A program made the position numbers and the translations under genes. Below the pieces are notes generated by a model that ran no database searches, had not been told where the DNA came from, and saw only the letters and a list, made by a program, of their open reading frames with translations. From assembly GCA_050084985.1 (NCBI GenBank), contig JBITNC010000001.1:106020001-106084000 (forward strand): 64,000 nt of DNA, given 5' to 3'. This document shows, one piece after another, positions 9,673 to 21,399 of the stretch; the first letter of the stretch is position 1, and each line of letters opens with the position of its first letter. The DNA comes from Nageia nagi. Its lineage: Eukaryota; Pinophyta.

Positions 9673-11640
9673 TGCAACCAAGTGCAATGGGTACACTGAT
9701 ATTAATTATTATAACAATTAATTATCTTAATTATGCTATGGGTATGCTCAAGATAACTTTTGATCACTTGTATTATCAATAATACTTTTAAATTATTATT
9801 ATTATTTTTAAATTTTTAATATTGATATATTATTATTTATAAATGGAAAGGGTTTCTGAATTATTTTAAATTTTTATTATTAATATTTTTTAATAATATT
9901 ATTATTATCAATATTATTTTGAATGTTATAATATAATTATGAATTAACAGATAGAAGAGTTGGATATGAGAGGCCCAGGTTCAAAACTCTCTACCCTTAA
10001 AAGTTGAAGCATACCCAAAATCCTATTGAGTTGATGGTAGATGCAAATGAGGTAGGGATCATGCCCCTGATGGATTATGATGGTGCAAATGACCCTTACG
10101 ACAAACTCCAAAAATTAATAATAATAATAATACTTTTTATTATCATTTTTGTTATTAATTATTATATATATATATTTATTTAATTATTATTATTATTTTT
10201 ATTAATCAATTATGTTTGCAAAATATTGATATGTTGAAATGGTCTTTCAAATAGGTCTTTGAATTATCTTCATATTGATAGCTTTGAATTATTATTATTA
10301 TTAAGCTCGAGAGCAAAACATGGATCCTTAATATTAAAAAAATTAAAACTACTAGAGAGAATCATTGTCTTCCTATTTGAAACTAAAAGTAACATTCAAA
10401 ATTTAAAATAAAGGCCTTAAAATTAGAATTTGATTTATCGTATAATTTAATTTAGAATAATGGGTTAAGAGTTTGGAAATATTTTCATTCCTAGTTCAAA
10501 TAACCAATTTTTTCCTTTAACGCTTGTCGTTAGAGTACCAACATGTCCATCTTGAGAAGAACAATAAAAAATAATAGATCTTGAAGAAAGGAAAGGTTTG
10601 ACAAATTCAATTAATGCCATGATCAACTGTCTAAATTAATCCACACACATTGATGCCCTTGATGTTTACCTTTGCTAAGAGAAAACCCATAAAGTAGAGT
10701 CATCGTGAAAGTTGTAGGTTTATTTATATCTTTTGAATTCTTTAGTTTATTTTTGTTTCATAATATGTATTTTTGAGGCTAAAGACCCTTTCTCTCCATT
10801 GGGAGAAGTTTTTATAGAAGGTATCTATTTTATATATATCTATATATAAGAGGGTAAGAAGTGATGTATAAATATTGATCTGTATTTTTAGAAAATCACA
10901 TTATTTGATTTTATATTTGCATGAAGAAATATCATAAATGTCTTAGTTGTTGGTTGAGTTTGTCAATATTTGTGACTTGTGTCTCATGTTCAATTCCCAC
11001 TATGAGACGTACATGCTATGTAATAGACAGTTGTCCATCCCATAGACCAGTACATTAATATACTTTACCTTTTACTTTTTACAGAAATAATTGAAACTTA
11101 AATTATATTTAATAAGAATATGAGCAAATTATAAATTTACAATGTATATTTAAAATTTGTGTTTAAAAGTTTATGTTTATAATTTATATTTAATTTTTAT
11201 AATTAATAATTCAAATTTAAATTTTATAATTTATATTTAAAATTAATATTTAGAATTTATATTTAAGATTTAAAATTTATAAATAGAACTTATAATTTAC
11301 AATTAAAATTTATAAATAGAACTTATATTTAAAGTTAAAATGTTTGTATTAAACTTTTTTAGGTCTTTTAAATATTTTTTATAATAATATTTTTTCGTAA
11401 CTATTATATAAGAAAAATACATATTTTTTATATAGTAAAAAATAATAAATTCATTGATATTTAAAATATTCATTTATAATATTAATATATATATATATAT
11501 ATATATATTTTTCATTTAATTTTTTATATATATATTTAAAAATATTTATATTTAATCCACACAAAAAATAATTTTATTATATTATTAATATATTTTGATG
11601 AACATAACAAAATTCCAAAGTATATTGATGGGCATTAGAA
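9673..11640. other. AT-rich DNA specific to copy A, no gene seen
   Basis: This is very AT-rich sequence with short ATT/TAAT runs and a low-complexity stretch at about 11095-11345 built from AATTTATAATTTATATTTAA-like words. It has no counterpart in copy B, where about 390 bp (37741-38132) holds the HMA gene's first exon and upstream region. It was therefore inserted or substituted in copy A. Confidence 0.6.
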
Positions 11641-11899
11641 TATCGTCATAAACAATTTGTGGACGGGCAGAAGAAAACATCAAATTTCAACGCTGGTGGA
11701 AAGGATAGATCAACAAGGTAACATCTCAACATGCTACATTTCGGAGTAAAGTTGTCAAGAAGAATAACACATGACGGGTAAAAATTGCAACAAAATTCTT
11801 ACCAATCATAAATTTTATAGATGGAAGCAATGTTTGATGGCAAGGAATCACACGATCAGCTGCCTCCGTCCGCCTGAATATTGTGGTTGCGAATTCCTT

Positions 11900-12115
11900 G
11901 ATAGACATGTATGCAAACTGTAGAAACCTAAAGAAGGCAAGTAATTTGTTTCACAAATGCATGATTCAGACACGGTTTCATGGAGCGCAATGATCGCAGG
12001 ATATGAAGGAAATGGGTATTCTGAAAGAGGCTGGAGACGTTTTCATGGAATGCAATGATCGTAGGATATGCACAAAATGGAATTTTTGAAAAGGCCCTGC
12101 AGACTGTCCAAACTT
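11900..12115 (+). pseudogene. PPR relic upstream of HMA gene A
   Basis: The reading ATGTATGCAAACTGTAGAAA gives MYANCRNLKKASNLFHK, followed after a frameshift by a SAMIAGYEGNGYSE-like block and a second ATGATCGTAGGATATGCACA block. This is typical PLS-type PPR sequence, now broken. It occupies the place where copy B has the HMA gene's first exon and leader. Confidence 0.7.
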
Positions 12116-12312
12116 AAAAATTATAGCCTATGCTTTTAGCCTTGTTTGTTTGTGTGGAATTAGACCATGTTTTACATATTTAAATATTAAAAATTATAAT
12201 CCAGATTTGAAGTCTTTAAAAGTGAAAAGTCTCGGCGCAATTTTTCAAGTGAAAAGGTTTCAGAGTTGAACCGTGGATGCAAGAGAACGAACTAATTGGT
12301 TGAAATGTGCAG

Positions 12313-12700
12313 GAGATGGTGTTGAAGATGTCGATCGAAAACGAGAACGCTAAGAGAAGAGTCCTCAAGGTGGTGGCCAAAGTCGAAGGTATTGCAGTCA
12401 TTTCTTTATTTCTTTCTTTGTGTGGCATGCAGTTATGAGAGTGAGAAAGAGAGAAGTATTGCAGGGGTGGATTCAATGGCGGTGGACATGCAGGAGAATA
12501 AGATCACTGTTGTTGGGAGCGCAGACACAGTCTCTCTCACAGCCACGCTTAGAAAGCTTGGTTTTGTGGAGCTGCTAACGGTTCGCCCCGCCAAAATAGA
12601 GGAGAAAGAGAAAGAGGAGACGGTTTACTATTACAGCTATGGCCCTTATCCATACAGACTTCTTACAAACCATGATCCAACAGGCTGCACAATCTACTGA
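12313..12700 (+). CDS. HMA-domain (HIPP-like) protein, copy A, first exon lost
   Basis: Two exons are supported: 12313-12388 and 12465-12700, joined across a 76-bp intron (GTATTG...TTGCAG). The first exon present begins after TGTGCAG, an acceptor matched in copy B, but the upstream ATGAAG exon of copy B is missing. Translation could begin at the ATG at 12316 (MVLKMSIENEN), giving about 101 residues. The HMA fold pattern is visible: MVLKMSIE strand, KVVAKVEG helix end, VDSMAVDMQENKITVVG hairpin, LTATLRKLGF helix and VELLTV strand. The metal-binding Cys pair is absent. A Lys/Glu linker, a YYYSYGPYPYR tail and the end GCTIY follow. Relative to copy B it lacks four codons in the linker and its last residue is Tyr, not Cys, which damages the prenylation box. 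Frames are open, so it may be recently silenced or still expressed from a new promoter. Confidence 0.72.
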
Positions 12701-12705
12701 ATAAA
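12700..12705 (+). terminator. polyadenylation signal of HMA gene A
   Basis: AATAAA overlaps the stop codon of gene A. Copy B has AATAGA at the matching site. A polyadenylation signal this close to the stop would be unusual, so it may be fortuitous. Confidence 0.3.
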
Positions 12706-12719
12706 TCAAAGGAGTTCCA

Positions 12720-15180
12720 TTTTATATTGTAATTTATAACTATTAACTAGTTATATTTATATAGGTTATGTGAAAAAAAAAATTTATATTAAGATTTACT
12801 GAAGATCAATTAATTTATACTACGAATAGTTGTAGTAGATCATAATATGTACGTTCTATATTGAGAATGAAACATGAGATACAGATCACAGTAATGTAAG
12901 ATTAAATTTGAATCGAAATTTACAAAGATTTTGAACGTTGTAAATTATGGATACATGTAAAAAAAGGGTATGCATAAACTTCACAAAGTACACTTGTAAA
13001 ATATCTATTCTATAATTACAACATTTCAAAATATTTATATGTTTTCAATTTTAATTGATAAATTCTTTTTTAAAATTAAATATTTTTTAATTGTTCATTT
13101 ATATTATTTAAATAATATATCTTTTATCCCAAGAAGTATCTAATAGTAAGATTTATCTTAATTTTAAATTATGTGTGATATTAACTTATCTTATTTTAAG
13201 TATATATCTTTAATTTATTAAATATTTATAAAATAAATTAATCAACAAAACTTAATATAGAATGATTATAAGTCGATGAAGTTCACTCGAACTCTTCACC
13301 AATAAAATATAGCTGAAAGGCCATGAAAGGTCATAGAAGTACCATAAAGCTTACCGCTATAGAAAGGTCAATCCACGTAAAGTGGCCAAATCTACAATGG
13401 TAAGTAATGGCCAATCTCTAACTGGTTTTTTTTGAATTTGGGATAAGGTTGCAAAGTCATAAAGGAAAATCGGAGAATAGCTTCTCCACTCCCATGACTT
13501 TTTTTCTTCAACAAGTGAAAAAACACTTGGAAATCAAAGGTTGCTGCAAGTCTTATATTCGTTATATTATTACATCGCGCAGTCAAAGAGCTCCATTAAT
13601 TTGGTTTAATATAATTAGTACTTGGAAAAATGATCATTGTTAAATTGCATTAATGATTTATTTACAATTTATTTTTATTTTCTTTGTTCATTTGTGGTAA
13701 TTTTATTTTAATGTAATAAAGATTACATTTAGTCAACATTAAAAAAAGGGTCTAGATTAGTATTTATCATTTTTTTGTTAATGTAAGTAATTGATTTGCA
13801 CCTTTCATCTAATGTTAAATTAAACAATTGATTGATATTTTACATTTTAAATTTTGTAAGTATAAATATTTATGTAATTCATATTAAATAAATAATAATA
13901 ATAAAAAATAATAGTAAAATAAAATTATTATATTAATATTCAGCAAACATTCACAAGAAATTATAGAATTTTTTCTTTTAAATTTAATGATTTGAAATAT
14001 AGTCGATATATGTTAAATAGACATACATGGAACATTTGAGCTCTCCCCATCTCCCTTATATATAGCTATAGGATGCCTTTCGACGTAATGAAAAAGAGTC
14101 AACATCTTTTTTCATAAGTTCCTTTTTTTTTTAAATAAATCCAAATAAATAATTTTCTAAAATTTGAATAGATGATCTTCATGCATCAATATTAAAGAGT
14201 TTTCATAAACCTACTCTAGAAAAATTATAAGTCATTGCAAACAAAATCATAAATATAGAAAGAAATAATGGCATGCATTTACAATCAACATTCACATGTA
14301 TCCTAGAAACAATTGATAAGGAAAGCCCAACAAAAAAAGGATTGCACCTCTTTATTATATTATATCATTATCTCAATAAATGGTTTTATAATACAATATA
14401 TATTAGTATCTCTAGCCATCAAACAAACCTAAATGTCAAAAACTCATTCCAAAACCATAGGATAAAACCACCTCTACTTAAATTGTCAAAAACTCAAAAA
14501 TATGAGAATACCAAAAATATGAAAGGAGAAAATATAGGTGTTAAAAAAATATTCAAGGCTTGTACCTCCAAATCCCTACATAGGGGTGGTTAACCCTTCG
14601 TTTCCCACTTGTTGATCCAATATTTGAATTTGAATTTGGAATTTGGAAAAATGGTTGGTGGGTATATGACACCTGCAAGTTTCTTATCCATCTTGTAGAA
14701 AGAAATTTAAAGAAATATTTAATACCAATTTCTAAACCAACACACATGCCTAACATACTTAGTTTGAATGCATTAGCCCCATGATGGAGATTGCATGTTT
14801 GATTCTCTCTAAGCCTTCAAGACTAATGGGATAGTAGTGGTCTAATGGTGGCCTTTGAATGATGGTGGTTTTGAGGTGGTGCATCCAATTTGAAAATGAG
14901 TTTTAATCTAGTTTCTAGTTTTGATTCCTATGATGTATTTTTGGCATACTAAAATTGATGGTATTATGGCATGACGAGGGTAATCTATTAGTTGGATAGT
15001 GCTATTCATATGTTTAGTAATAATTTTATAACCACTAGTATCACATTACATAAAACAATTTGTGTTATGGTAACTAAAAGGCAATAACTTTTAAGAATAG
15101 TTAAATTTACCCTCATAAAAAAAACACACTTAATTTATGACACATTGGTAAAAATATTCCTTGCTAGACCGAAGAGGTTG
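12720..15180. other. AT-rich downstream DNA of copy A, no gene seen
   Basis: Blocks here are shared with 38590-39720 in copy B, notably a GC-richer stretch at about 13430-13600 (AAGTCATAAAGGAAAA, ACTCCCATGACTTTTTT). Overlapping open frames on both strands there are short and not co-conserved, so no gene is called. About 280 bp (13150-13430) and about 850 bp (14065-14910) are absent from copy B. No similarity was recognised in them. Confidence 0.5.
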
Positions 15181-15345
15181 GTTGCTAAAAGATGATGATT
15201 TTTATGGGCGATTTTATACTACCTTCTTAGGGGTAGAAAAGGTGGTTTAGAACCACCCTCCTAAAAAACCACTGTTAATTTACAATGGAAATAACAAATC
15301 ACCCAACTAGACCTAAGAGGGAGGTTTAGAACCTCCCTAAAATAT
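15180..15345. repeat. hairpin-rich block, copy A (CACTA-like subterminal motifs)
   Basis: This contains GGTGGTTTAGAACCACC and GGGAGGTTTAGAACCTCCC, both near-perfect palindromes, plus GCTAGACC and CTAGACCTAAGAGGG repeats. The matching block in copy B is 39750-39935. Similar GGGTGGTTT/AAACCACCC words occur beside the CACTA-like end at 59381. It is possibly a non-autonomous DNA-transposon remnant. Confidence 0.55.
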
Positions 15346-16030
15346 TAGCCTTAAACATTAAGTTTTAGATCCACACAATTGTAGGTGGAAAATCAAATGA
15401 GGGTAAAAAATAAAACAATTATAGAGAGGGGAAGTAATTACTAGTTTATCACTATTGTAATAAAAAAAATGATTCCTTCTCTTCATCCTTGATATCTTAC
15501 AAAAGAAATCTCGTATTAAGAATATACCCTAACAATTTCATCACCAAATCATGTTATCTCTCCAAGTCACCATAAATTTTATGTAGATTTGGATGTGATC
15601 TATATGACAAAAAAAAGAATGGACCTCCTTAGTAATTATAATCCAACTAAATCCAAATAGTTTTCAAATTTCTCTATCTTTTATCATGTTTTATATATTT
15701 TCAATTTGATTCCACCCACAAAATAGCAAAAATGTTTGAGAGAATATAAGGCACATAATTTTAGGGGTCTAAGTTTAAAATGTGTTCTATAAATTTTATC
15801 AACTTCTAGTTATTTTGAATACTATAAGCAAATGATTTAGTTTTAAAATTTTAAATCTCGTATCCCAAGGTTTAAGAGAGTGAAAGATTATATTTCAACC
15901 ATGGGGAAAAGGAAAATAGTGGTAATTGTAGCAATAGAAAAAAGGATTTTGATGGATTTATGATTTTATTTTCCTTCATTACAATAGGTAAGTATTTTTA
16001 TTATCCATAAAATATCCTCCAATCATTACA
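15346..16030. other. AT-rich DNA shared with copy B, no gene seen
   Basis: This aligns by eye with about 39936-40600. No open frame, RNA gene or transposon end was recognised. Confidence 0.5.
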
Positions 16031-17040
16031 TTCTATCAAACTCTATTTGCCTCATGCCTCTTATCAAATCATTATTGACCATTGTGAATTCTTTCATGTT
16101 TTACATACATATCTATTGGGGTACTCACAACCATTATACTTGATGAAAAAAAAATTAACTACTCTTTGATGGATGTACATGCCTTCTTCTAGAGCTCCAA
16201 TGGTTGCACACATTAGAATAATGTTGGCAAAGGTTGCAATGTTTTATTTTGCACTTTATATTTGAATCTTCTTAAAATTTTTTAGGGCCTTTTTACAAAA
16301 TCCATCTAATGCAATGATTGCGATCATTGCAATCCATTAAACTATGGTTGCATCATGTATCTCATTAAATAACTTATGTGCCTTCTCTACACTTCCTTAT
16401 TTTATGCAAATATCTGTTAAGGTACTTATAACCATATCATCTAATAAAAATCCTATTTTAAAGAGTCTTTGATGGATGTATAAATCGTATTACAAATATC
16501 GTAGTTTGGTAGGTTCTTTGAGGATGTTATGAATGGTGAATTGATTTGATTGGACTCTTTCTACAATTTCTTGTATTTGATAAAATGGTATTAATGCCTT
16601 TCAAGGAAAGCCATTTCTTTGATAACCTATAATTATCATCTGCAAATAGTTTTCATGAAACTTTATTTGGATCATTCATATTTTCAAACATGTCTTGTAC
16701 ATTATGTATTCTTTTAAGTTTTGCATGCATATCTATCAGGGAAATCACAACCACAATATTGAATGAAATACAATTTTCAACAATTATTTGATAGATGTAT
16801 ATACCTTTTTCTAGAGCTCCAATGGTGGCACATGTTAAAAGAATGTTGTCAAAGGTTACAAAGTTTGATTTTATATGTGATAAATGCATCTACTTTAAAG
16901 TGTCTAGTGCCATTTCAAAAAATTCATATTATGCATGTGTTTTGATCATTGCATTCCATGAAATTGTATTTGCATCATACATATTATCAAATAATGTATC
17001 TTCATTTTCTTGAAGGGTATTTTTGAACTCAAGGTTTTGA
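16030..17040 (-). pseudogene. PPR relics, minus strand
   Basis: Read on the minus strand, 16889-16653 gives an open PPR stretch: TFDNILLTCATIGALEKG, then VISLIDMHAKLKRI and DMFENMNDPNKVS. That is the P-L-S succession of a PLS-type PPR protein. Neighbouring stretches (about 16050-16500) read like VEKAHKLFNE and MIA but with stops. Such proteins act on organelle RNA. No start, E or DYW end remains. The part up to 16692 is shared with copy B. Confidence 0.8.
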
Positions 17041-17820
17041 TAATACATAATCCTAATAAATGTTAATGTCAAATTACTTAAGCTATTGATATATACTTTC
17101 ATTAAAAATATGTTAATCTTATGAGATTATGTCTTTTTTTTTTCAATATTATATTCTTATATTCTCTTTTACTATATCATTTAAATCTCCCCTATGGTAT
17201 TGTGTAAATGATTACTTGCATTAGAGACTTGGAAGGATCATGTTAGATTTTATATTTAAGATTTCTCTATGACTCAAATATTTTGGTATTCTTATATTTC
17301 AAGATTAAATTTGATATATTTAGTGATAAACAAGAGCTGGCTAATCTTACCTATAGTCATTTGAAAGCATTTAAGAGGTTATTTATGAAAATTTCAAAAT
17401 TTTGAATTGTATGAAGTATTTACAATTTTAAATTTTTCATTGTATTACATAAATAAGATTGAAATTGGGTTACTTCTAAGTGGGTGATTTAATTTTAAAA
17501 TTCCATAGGTTGAACAATGTTATATCTTATCAAACAAATTCTTTAATTTTATTCTTTATTCTTTTCATGATGTTTATTTGACATCATGAATCTAGAAGTA
17601 TTCTATTGGTGTAATCTTGAATAGTTGAGGAATGTATTTCCTAACAATTATATATCTTTGATTGTTGTTTCATAGGGTTAGTTTTTTTTGTATTTTTTAT
17701 AAGATTTAAATCATTGATAAAATAAATATAACTCTATTATAGACTTCACTTAAATGAAAAGATACAATTAACTAGTTATCTATATGAATTCAAAGAGAGT
17801 TAAACAAAATAATAATAAAA
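17041..17820. other. AT-rich stretch, nothing recognised
   Basis: No supported gene, repeat array or element end is visible on either strand. Confidence 0.5.
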
Positions 17821-17987
17821 TGCATAAATTCTTCTATAGTTCCCATGGTGGCACATGATGGAAACTTGTTATAAAGGGTCATAGGGTTTACTTATACACC
17901 TAATAATTATGTTTGCTTAAAAGTCTCTAGGGCCTTCTTAGAAAATCCATTTTGTGCATATATTGTGGTAATTGCAATCTATGAAAC
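17821..17987 (-). pseudogene. PPR relic cut by the Tat-like element
   Basis: This is minus-strand PPR sequence (GGCACATG, GTCTCTAGGGCCTTCTTAGA, TTTGTGCATAT and ATTGCAATCTATGAAAC on the plus strand). It breaks off at the element's GAAAC duplication and resumes at 26471 with GAAACTATGTCTATGTCC, the expected continuation of the same motif. Confidence 0.75.
17983..17987. repeat. target-site duplication GAAAC, left copy
   Basis: GAAAC precedes the left LTR. The identical GAAAC is at 26471-26475 after the right LTR. Five bp is the usual duplication for Ty3/gypsy integration. Confidence 0.85.
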
Positions 17988-18421
17988 TATAGACCAAAAA
18001 TAATCCACTAGTGATAAAATGAATCACTATTTGTATACAATATGATATTGAAGCATATATAAAAAATATGACATCAAACAGACATGATAATAAATGTACC
18101 TTCATCACATTTGCATCAAGATGAGATACCATATATATCATACATCCATTTCCATCACATACCATGGAAAATCCACACCACCAACAGCTTGGAAGCATGC
18201 CATTAGCTGCATGAAAGAAGTAGATCTATGCTCAAAAGTAAAGATGCAAATAAGTAATATAAAGGATTTACAAATCTATGTAGAGGTGGTTTTACAAAAT
18301 ATTGATATTGGTCAAATATAATGATGTTGCATATTTTGGTATCTCTTTCTTGATATCTACTGATATCCCTCACATAAAATTAATTATTTAATAAATAATA
18401 ATTCACTTTTAGGCATCTACA
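17988..18421 (-). repeat. 3' LTR of the Tat-like element
   Basis: On the plus strand it runs from TATAGACCAAAA to GGCATCTACA. It is 434 bp against 633 bp for the partner LTR, because about 200 bp (partner 26224-26423) is missing. The inner end reads TGTAGATGCC on the minus strand. The outer end has lost its canonical CA on the minus strand (now TA). Confidence 0.87.
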
Positions 18422-18434
18422 TTTTTCCCCTATT
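18422..18434 (-). other. polypurine tract of the Tat-like element
   Basis: The plus-strand sequence TTTTTCCCCTATTT, read on the minus strand, is a purine run ending directly at the TGTAGATG start of the 3' LTR. Confidence 0.7.
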
Positions 18435-18979
18435 TGGAGGTGATATTGAAGCAATGAAATTACATATCCAAAGAAGAAGTATAAATGATTTTTTTTAAAA
18501 TCCATGAACTCTTCATCCAACAATGTTATTTTATTATGATGAGGGTCCTTTGGTGCCCCTTATGGATTGGTTACCCTAGTAAACGACCATGATTGGTGAA
18601 TCCAAGATAAAATATGAAGAATTGTATCTTTTTCCTCTTGTAATATGTATGTCATGGAAGGAAATTTGCCACAAAGAAGTCTTATGGTCCCACATATTAT
18701 CTTTGAAATAGAAAAGAGCCTTTTTTCCCCTTACACTATTCAACCATGAATCTGGACTTTCCTTCATCTTTGATACTTAGGAATCTAATGCACTTATGTC
18801 CATGCCTTGACATAGAAAAGGTTCCTTTTATTTTCACCTTTATTTTGTTATCATTCATGCCATTGGTTGCATGAAAGTGGTTCTTTTATGTTGTTAATGA
18901 TATGGATCATACATCATTTTCTTTTCTTCTTTTGATGTAAACACCTACAAAAAGTGTTAGATATACCTTGCATAAAAAT

Positions 18980-19530
18980 ATTTTAGATACATAATGAGTT
19001 ATTTCATCCATTGATGATCAGTTAATGTCATAAATTTACTTGTGACTATATCCTCAGCTTATCTTTTAAGTGATTGAACTCTCACTAGTCGTATCGATGA
19101 CTATTAATGGTCATACATTTTATGTCTATGACATTAATATATTATGCTTTTATGTTTTAAAGTAAAAATCATGTGGATACACAAAAGTTGTATCATCCAT
19201 TGAGGATAAATCAATATCCATAACTTGCTTATGGTTACATCATCGGTTTATCTTTTAAGTGAGTGAACTCTCACTAACCATATCGATGGTTATTGGTGGT
19301 CATACATTTTATGTCTATGATCCTAAGACATTATGATTTGTATGGTTTAAAGAAAAAACCATGTGGATACATAACAAGTTGTATTGTTTATTGAGGATGG
19401 ATGAATGTTCACATTTGGCTTAAGATTGCATCATCAGTTTGTCTTTTAAGTGAGTGAACTCTCACTAGCTATATCAATGGCCATCGGTAGCCTAATATTT
19501 ATCTGTCCATGGTCCATAGATATTATAGCA
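18980..19530 (-). repeat. three-unit ~190-bp tandem repeat with stem-loops
   Basis: The anchor AACTCTCACTA recurs at 19077, 19266 and 19457, spacings 189 and 191 bp. Each unit includes a seven-position inverted repeat around a four-base loop: TAGTCGT-ATCG-ATGACTA (19086-19103), TAACCAT-ATCG-ATGGTTA (19275-19292) and TAGCTAT-ATCA-ATGGCCA (19466-19483). The first and second have different but complementary arms; the third has one mismatch and one wobble. The array lies between the integrase and the polypurine tract. Confidence 0.88.
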
Positions 19531-20246
19531 TCATCATTTTTTTCACAATTGGCAATATCCATATAGTAAATGCATAATGTTAAGTATGTGAAAATATTGA
19601 AAGAAACTATAGAAATTAAAATAAATAATAAAATATATGTACCTTGCATGAAATATTTATTATTTTGCAAGGTATAAAGATGTTATATCACTCAAAGAAG
19701 CATTTGATGTGTATGGAATTTTGTTCTTATTTTGCATCCATGGATGATAACTTGTAAGCTCTTGATCTCGTTGTTTCAACTATAACAAATGGGTTTGACC
19801 AATTTAGTTCAACTTTTCTTTTAACTTCATCATTTACAGTTGTCTTGCTAATGTTCTCTTTTAGTACTAAATATCCCACTTTGAATTCCTTTGGTTTAAT
19901 TTTCTTTCCAAATTCCCTCTTTAATTTTGCATGATATGGCTTCTTATGTTCAATTACCTTGATTCTCTTCTCATTAAGTGATTCTAATTATTACAATCTA
20001 GTTTTCCTTGCTTCTTTATATGATATTTCTCCTTGTAATGAAATTCATAAGGATGGTAACTCTAAATCTAATGGTACCACAATCTCATCTCCATAGACTA
20101 ATGAAAAATGGTGTTGCCCTAGTGGTTATTCTAATACTTGTTCTATATTCCCATAATGCATACAGTAACTATGCATGCTAATTTTCCTTGTATCTATCCC
20201 AAGTTTTTGATAAGATGGCCCTTATGGTTTTATTTGATGCTTTTGC

Positions 20247-20794
20247 TTAACCATTTCCTTGAGAGTAATAAACTAAAAAAAACATTTTAGTAATGTGAAA
20301 CTTTTTACAAAATGCTTTCATGTATTTACCTATAAAATTTGGCCCATTATCTATGATCAATCTCTGTGGCACCCCAAACCTGGCTATAATATTCTCTACT
20401 ACGAATGCAATGATCTTATCCTTTATGATTGAGTTCATTAGAATGGCTTCAATCCATTTCATAGTGAACTCTATAGCTATGATAATGAATTTGTGACCTT
20501 CCCTTGAATGTGGGTTGATAAGCCCAATCAAATATAGCCCCATGTTGCAAATGGCCAAGGTGAAACTATGGAATTCAATTATTGAGTTGGTTATTTGTCT
20601 CAATTTGCATGCTTTTGATATTGTAAATAGGTTTTGACATGATTCTTACAACCCTGTTTCATTATAGTCCAATAGTACCCAATTTGTAAACACTTAGTGT
20701 ACAATGCTTTCACATGAAAATGTCCTCCACATAACCCATCATGTGCTTTTTCTAATATTGTTGTTATTTCATGTTGTGTTAGATATCTTAACAA
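20247..20794 (-). pseudogene. integrase of the Tat-like element
   Basis: Two adjoining minus-strand frames. 20794-20600 carries the zinc-binding domain: HDGLCGGHFHVKA, then GYYWTIMKQGC and a C-terminal YLQYQKHAN, so the last Cys of the HHCC set looks replaced. 20603-20247 carries the core: GLINPHSREGHKFIIIAIE (the first Asp of the D,D,E triad appears lost), KWIEA, FGVPQRLIIDNGPNF with its Asp, and QGNG, which replaces the usual NGQ/E context. The integrase would insert the reverse-transcribed copy into the chromosome. Broken and without a full catalytic triad. Confidence 0.85.
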
Positions 20795-21399
20795 AGCTCC
20801 ATCAAATGACCTTCTATATAAAACTTAACCAATAAACACATATTTAACAATTATCCTCTTTAATCTAAATTTTTCATTTCTATCAAAACTTGATGGAACT
20901 ATTTTATCTTTCAAATAGTTATAAATATCAACATATAGTTGTTCAGGATCGATTTCTATGTCAAGGTGACATGTATGTGATCAAGGTAAGAAGGTGTACC
21001 AAGATTTCTAATCTTAAGGATAGTTTCTTCATCTTCTATCTCAATAGGTTCCAATGAAGCTACACTTGCCATTGTATTTGCATTCCTATTATTATTCCTT
21101 GAAATGTTCTAAATACTATACTTGTGAAACTCATCGAGCAACTCAACAACCACTATCTTATATAGATTTAACTTTTCATCCTTTGTATTGCATGCATCAT
21201 TAACTTGATTTACCCAAAGTTGTGAATCACCATAGATATCCAAATCTTTTATTTTCAAGGTTATAGCTACTTGTACTCCCAAAATCAAAGCCTAATATTT
21301 TGTCATGTCATTAGTGCATTCAAATCTAATTTTATAAGCCTTAATAATTACCTCATTTGTAGGTGACACTAACACAATAACTTACCTTAATCTAGAATA

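Larger units (their letters stand above)
7304..16692 (+). repeat. segmental duplication, copy A
   Basis: This block is homologous in direct orientation and order to 35768-40920 plus 52507-52866. Shared parts are the unknown degraded gene (7560-9240), the HMA gene from intron 1 onward (12273-12720), downstream AT-rich DNA, a hairpin-rich block and antisense PPR relics. Copy A has extra DNA at 9673-12272, about 13150-13430 and about 14065-14910. Copy B has instead an 11.6-kb retrotransposon nest. Judged by eye; many substitutions and indels, so the duplication is old. Confidence 0.85.

Noticed and set aside
12216-12476. Minus-strand open frames opposite both HMA genes (also 38036-38464)
   Set aside because: The plus-strand reading has the HMA fold, matching splice sites and parallel conservation. 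The minus frames cross introns and exons without sense.
13392-13643. Overlapping 64-residue open frames on both strands in a region shared by both duplicates
   Set aside because: In copy B the matching region has different breaks. Similarity reflects the duplication, not coding constraint.
17938-18321. Open frames of 75-86 residues on both strands
   Set aside because: They cross the boundary of the Tat-like LTR and the PPR relic, so cannot be a real gene.
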